DNA of 64,000 nucleotides from Streptomyces luomodiensis (GTDB lineage Bacteria; Actinomycetota; Actinomycetes; Streptomycetales; Streptomycetaceae). The notes below the pieces were generated by a model. The model made no database searches and was not told the DNA's origin. It saw nothing but the letters and a program-made list of their open reading frames with translations. The stretch is taken from contig NZ_CP117522.1 of NCBI RefSeq assembly GCF_031679605.1, positions 9,300,001 through 9,364,000 on the forward strand, read 5' to 3'. Positions 60,784 through 64,000 of the stretch are shown here, one piece after another. Numbering within the stretch: the first letter of the stretch is position 1; every line of letters starts with the position of its first letter. The position numbers and the translations under genes are program-made.

Positions 60784-63570
60784 GTGATGCCTATGGGTTT
60801 CCACGACGGTCGCGAGGTAGTTCCATTCGTGATAGCGCGCTTATCTCCCCCAGACCTGATCGCCCGCGATGACGAGTTCGGTTCCCTCCACCGGGCGCTC
60901 ACCCGAGCGGGGGGCGGGCGGGGCGTCGTCGCCGCCGTCACCGGGCCGATCGCCTGCGGCAAGACCGAACTCCTCGACGCCGCCGCGGCCAAGGCCGGCT
61001 TCGTCACCCTTCGCGCGGTGTGCTCCATGGAGGAGCGGGCCCTGCCGTACGGCATGCTCGGCCAGCTCCTCGACCAGCCCGAGCTGGCCGCCCGGACACC
61101 GGAGCTGGTCCGGCTGACGGCATCGTGCGAAAACCTGCCGGCCGACGTCGACAACCGCCTGGGGACCGAACTCACCCGCACGGTGCTGACGCTCGCCGCG
61201 GAGCGGCCCGTACTAATTGGCATCGACGACGTGCACCACGCCGACGCGCCGTCGCTGCGCTGCCTGCTCCACCTCGCGCGCCGCATCAGCCGGGCCCGTG
61301 TCGCCATCGTGCTGACCGAGCTGCTCCGGCCGACGCCCGCCCACTCCCAATTCCGGGCGGCACTGCTGAGTCTGCGCCACTACCAGGAGATCGCGCTGCG
61401 CCCGCTCACCGAGGCGCAGACCACCGAACTCGTGCGCCGGCACCTCGGCCAGGACGCGCACGACGACGTGGTGGCCCAGGCGTTCCGGGCGACCGGCGGC
61501 AACCTGCTCCTCGGCCACGGCCTGATCGACGACATCCGGGAGGCACGGACACGGACCTCAGGGTGCCTGGAAGTGGTCGCGGGGCGGGCGTACCGGCTCG
61601 CCTACCTCGGGTCGCTCTATCGTTGCGGCCCGGCCGCGCTGAGCGTCGCCCGAGCTTCCGCCGTGCTCGGCGAGAGTGTCGAACTCACCCTCGTCCAGCG
61701 GATGACCGGCCTCGACACCGAGGCGGTCGAGCAGGCCCACGAACAGCTGGTCGAGGGGCGGCTGCTGCGGGAAGGGCGGTTCCCGCACCCCGCGGCCCGC
61801 TCCGTCGTACTCGACGACCTCTCCGCCGCCGAGCGGCGTGGCCTGCACGAGCTGGCACTGGAACTGCTGCGGGACCGCGGCGTGGCCAGCAAGGTGCTCG
61901 CCCGCCACCAGATGGGTACCGGCCGGGTGCACGGCGCCGAGGTCGCCGGGCTGTTCACCGACGCCGCGCGCGAGCACCACCTGCGCGGCGAGCTCGACGA
62001 GGCCGTCACCTACCTGGAGTTCGCCTACCGGGCCTCCGACGACCCCGCCGTCCACGCCGCACTGCGCGTCGACACCGCCGCCATCGAGCGGCTCTGCGAT
62101 CCCGCCAGATCCGGCCGGCATGTGCCCGAGCTGCTCACCGCGTCGCGGGAACGGCTCCTCTCCAGCGAGCACGCCGTGTCGCTCGCCTGCTGGCTGGCGA
62201 TGGACGGGCGGCCGGGCGAGGCCGCCGAGGTCCTGGCGACCCAGCGCTCCGCCGCCCCGAGCGAGCAGGGCCGGGCGCACCTGCGCGTCGCGGACCTGTC
62301 CCTCGCGCTCATCTATCCCGGCGCGGCCGATCCGCCGCGTCCGGCCGATCCGCCGGCCGAGGACGAGGTCGCCTCGTTCTCCGGAGCCGTCCGGCACCGC
62401 GCCGTCGCCGACAAGGCCCTGAGCAACGCGCTGCGCGGCTGGTCCGAACAGGCCGAGGCCAAAGCCGAGTACGTGCTCCAGCACTCCCGGGTCACGACGG
62501 ACCGGACCACGACCATGATGGCGTTGCTGGCCCTGCTCTACGCCGAGGACACCGATGCCGTCCAGTCCTGGGTCGACAAGCTGGCCGGTGACGACAACAT
62601 GCGGACCCCGGCCGACGAGGCGGTCCGCGCGGGGTTCCGCGCCGAGGCCGCGCTGCGCCGCGGCGACCTGACCGCCGCCGTCGAGTGCGGCGAGGCCGCG
62701 CTCGCCCCCCGGGTCGTGCCCTCCTGGGGGATGGCCGCCGCATTGCCGCTGAGCAGCACCGTGGCCGCCGCGATCCGACTGGGCGACCTCGACCGGGCGG
62801 AGCGGTGGCTCGCCGAGCCGTTGCCGGAGGAGACCTCGGACAGCCTCTTCGGACTGCACATGGTCTGGGCCCGTGGGCAACACCATCTCGCGGCCGGGCG
62901 GTACCGGGCGGCGTACAACGCGTTCCGGGACTGCGGGGAGCGGATGCGACGCTGGTCCGTCGACGTGCCGGGCCTGGCCCTGTGGCGGGTCGACGCCGCC
63001 GAAGCGCTTCTGCTGCTCGGCCGCGGCCGTGACGAGGGGCTGAGGCTCATCTCCGAGCAGCTGTCCCGGCCGATGGGGTCCCGGGCGCGGGTGATGACGC
63101 TGCGGGTGCAGGCGGCCTACAGTCCGCCGGCCAAGCGGATCGAACTGCTCGACGAGGCCGCCGATCTGCTCATCATGTGCCGCGACCAGTACGAGCTGGC
63201 CCGCGTCCTCGCCGACATGGGCGAAGCGTGCGGCATGCTCCGGCGGCACAGCCGTGCGCGGGGCCTGTTCCGCCGCGCACGGCACCTCGCGACCCAGTGC
63301 GGAGCCGTGCCGCTCCTGCGGCGGCTCGGTGGGGAGTCCTCGGACGCGGACGGCAGCCAGGACGTGACGCCGGCGCAGCGGATCACATCGCTGACCGAGG
63401 CGGAGCGGCGGGTGGCGTCGCACGCCGCGGTCGGGCGCACCAACAAGGAGATCGCCAGCCAGCTGTTCGTCACCTCCAGCACGGTGGAACAGCACCTCAC
63501 CAACGTGTTCCGCAAGCTGGGGGTGAAGGGCCGTCAGCAGCTGCCCAAGGAGCTGTCCGACGCCGGCTGA
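60784..63570 (+). CDS. LAL-family (large LuxR) transcriptional activator, FkbN type
   Basis: A ~928-residue LAL regulator: N-terminal AAA+ ATPase with Walker A GPIACGKTEL (~54-61), Walker B region RPVLIGIDDVHHADAPSLRC and a sensor segment FRATGGNLLLGHGLIDDIRE; a long helical/TPR-like middle; and a C-terminal LuxR HTH (SLTEAERRVASHAAVGRTNK, EIASQLFVTSSTVEQHLTNV, FRKLGVKGRQQLP). The wording closely resembles LAL activators of FK520/FK506/rapamycin-type clusters. Possible starts are GTG 60784, ATG 60787/60793 or GTG 60829, none with a strong SD. Codon 20 (60841-60843) is TTA, implying bldA dependence. It should activate the adjacent biosynthetic operons. Confidence 0.93.
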   Translation: MMPMGFHDGREVVPFVIARLSPPDLIARDDEFGSLHRALTRAGGGRGVVAAVTGPIACGKTELLDAAAAKAGFVTLRAVCSMEERALPYGMLGQLLDQPELAARTPELVRLTASCENLPADVDNRLGTELTRTVLTLAAERPVLIGIDDVHHADAPSLRCLLHLARRISRARVAIVLTELLRPTPAHSQFRAALLSLRHYQEIALRPLTEAQTTELVRRHLGQDAHDDVVAQAFRATGGNLLLGHGLIDDIREARTRTSGCLEVVAGRAYRLAYLGSLYRCGPAALSVARASAVLGESVELTLVQRMTGLDTEAVEQAHEQLVEGRLLREGRFPHPAARSVVLDDLSAAERRGLHELALELLRDRGVASKVLARHQMGTGRVHGAEVAGLFTDAAREHHLRGELDEAVTYLEFAYRASDDPAVHAALRVDTAAIERLCDPARSGRHVPELLTASRERLLSSEHAVSLACWLAMDGRPGEAAEVLATQRSAAPSEQGRAHLRVADLSLALIYPGAADPPRPADPPAEDEVASFSGAVRHRAVADKALSNALRGWSEQAEAKAEYVLQHSRVTTDRTTTMMALLALLYAEDTDAVQSWVDKLAGDDNMRTPADEAVRAGFRAEAALRRGDLTAAVECGEAALAPRVVPSWGMAAALPLSSTVAAAIRLGDLDRAERWLAEPLPEETSDSLFGLHMVWARGQHHLAAGRYRAAYNAFRDCGERMRRWSVDVPGLALWRVDAAEALLLLGRGRDEGLRLISEQLSRPMGSRARVMTLRVQAAYSPPAKRIELLDEAADLLIMCRDQYELARVLADMGEACGMLRRHSRARGLFRRARHLATQCGAVPLLRRLGGESSDADGSQDVTPAQRITSLTEAERRVASHAAVGRTNKEIASQLFVTSSTVEQHLTNVFRKLGVKGRQQLPKELSDAG

Positions 63571-63573
63571 GCC

Positions 63574-63606
63574 GCCGTCCGCACCGCGGCCGCCGGTGCG
63601 GACGGC
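63574..63606. terminator. Bidirectional terminator between LAL and fkbM-like genes
   Basis: GCCGTCCGCACC and its complement GGTGCGGACGGC form a 12-bp perfect stem with a 9-base loop in the 53-base gap between the two convergent genes. Confidence 0.8.
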
Positions 63607-63623
63607 CGCGGCCCCGACGGCGC

Positions 63624-64000
63624 TCAGCCGGCCACCCGCCGCGCGGCGACCTGGTGGATGCCCGTGCCGGCGAACAGCGGTTCCTGCTCGGCGACCACGG
63701 TGAAGCCATGGCCGCGGAGCAGTGTGACGACCTCCTCGAGCGCGCCGTCGATGTCGTGGACCTCCGCGACGACCTGGCGGATACGGGGCCAGTCGGTGTC
63801 CTCGAGGCCGGCGAAGACCTGCCGTTCGCTCTTCTCCACGTCGACCTTCAGCAGGCCGATGGCCTCGATGCCGCGCTCCGCGATGACGTCGGAGAGCCGG
63901 ACCACAGGGGTTTCGATCTCCTCGCTGACGTCGGGCAGTTGCGCGAGCATGGTGTCGACGTCCTCGGCGGTGTAGCCGCCGTTGAGGCCGAGCGTGCGCA
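63624..64000 (-). CDS. fkbM: FkbM-family O-methyltransferase (partial, 5' end beyond window)
   Basis: The C-terminal ~125 codons of an FkbM-type SAM methyltransferase; the frame stays open to the last base, so the start lies outside. Seen: VVRLSDVIAERGIEAIGLLK, VDVEKSERQVFAGLED (family motif DVEG/DVEK), WPRIRQVVAEVHDIDGALEE, LLRGHGFTVVAEQEPLFAGT and GIHQVAARR. FkbM itself methylates the cyclohexyl 31-hydroxyl of FK506/FK520. Convergent with the LAL gene and part of the same cluster, it suggests that the product carries that O-methyl group, but other FkbM-family substrates remain possible. Confidence 0.9.
   Translation of the reverse strand, partial: RTLGLNGGYTAEDVDTMLAQLPDVSEEIETPVVRLSDVIAERGIEAIGLLKVDVEKSERQVFAGLEDTDWPRIRQVVAEVHDIDGALEEVVTLLRGHGFTVVAEQEPLFAGTGIHQVAARRVAG

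Noticed and set aside
61558..63495. 645-codon minus-strand frame opposite the LAL gene
   Set aside because: Shadow of the LAL coding frame; no domains and no start signal.

Overview
The window reads as Streptomyces chromosome: very high GC, codons ending in G or C, SD-led operons with 4-bp stop/start overlaps, and families typical of streptomycetes (MmyB-like regulators beside SDR genes, a LAL regulator, crotonyl-CoA carboxylase/reductase, GH87 glucanases, a rifampin phosphotransferase with its upstream element). The number of broken genes (three aldehyde dehydrogenases and remnants of an ECF sigma factor, SnoaL protein, SGNH hydrolase, RmlA, RmlD and others) and of small enzyme/regulator cassettes suggests a chromosome arm rather than the core. 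No tRNA, rRNA, CRISPR array, intact transposase or origin was seen.

Region by region. 0-1.4 kb: two hypothetical proteins. 1.6-4.7 kb: CitE-like lyase, a decayed ALDH tail and a CaiB-type CoA transferase, divergent from a GntR regulator across a palindrome. 4.8-7.4 kb: a second ALDH remnant, an enolase and a divergent HxlR-peroxiredoxin fusion. 7.5-11.8 kb: two SDRs, a YCII/DGPF protein with an ECF42-like promoter but a broken sigma gene, a TetR/SDR divergent pair and a methyltransferase. 11.9-18.4 kb: a LacI-controlled galactoside module (GH35 beta-galactosidase, LacI, two permeases, lipoprotein binding protein) tied together by three nearly identical operators. 18.5-22 kb: SDR, MDR oxidoreductase/TetR pair, a 49-aa membrane protein and an MBL hydrolase.

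22.1-25.8 kb holds a tightly coupled minus-strand operon: an MfnB homologue (furan synthase of methanofuran biosynthesis, with all key lysines), an ALDH with a large in-frame deletion, a zinc alcohol dehydrogenase and a TIGR00027-type methyltransferase. This looks like a small furan natural-product pathway. 26-29 kb: VOC protein, MmyB-like regulator, a scrambled pseudogene and an SDR. 29.2-32.6 kb: a C45 (penicillin acyltransferase-like) peptidase, RpiR regulator and PLP aminotransferase sharing related 16-bp operators. 33-40.8 kb: two very large secreted multidomain GH87-type alpha-1,3-glucanases. 40.9-42.8 kb: a second SDR/MmyB-like pair, with four 17-bp tandem repeats at the SDR 3' end. 43.4-47.2 kb: GntR regulator with a perfect 24-bp palindrome, AbgT-family transporter and opine-type dehydrogenase. 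47.4-52.9 kb: GNAT, sirtuin, SDR, an intact rmlB flanked by rmlA and rmlD wreckage, and an esterase. 53-58.4 kb: rifampin phosphotransferase under a rifamycin-associated element, a secreted beta-trefoil lectin with a possible aerolysin-like C-terminus and a Tat-exported alpha/beta hydrolase.

58.6 kb to the end is the edge of a polyketide cluster: ccr (all four CO2-binding residues present), type II thioesterase and LAL activator on the plus strand, then a convergent FkbM methyltransferase running off the window. This gene set matches FK520/FK506-family (FKBP-binding macrolide) clusters. TTA codons near the starts of ccr and the LAL gene suggest bldA control.
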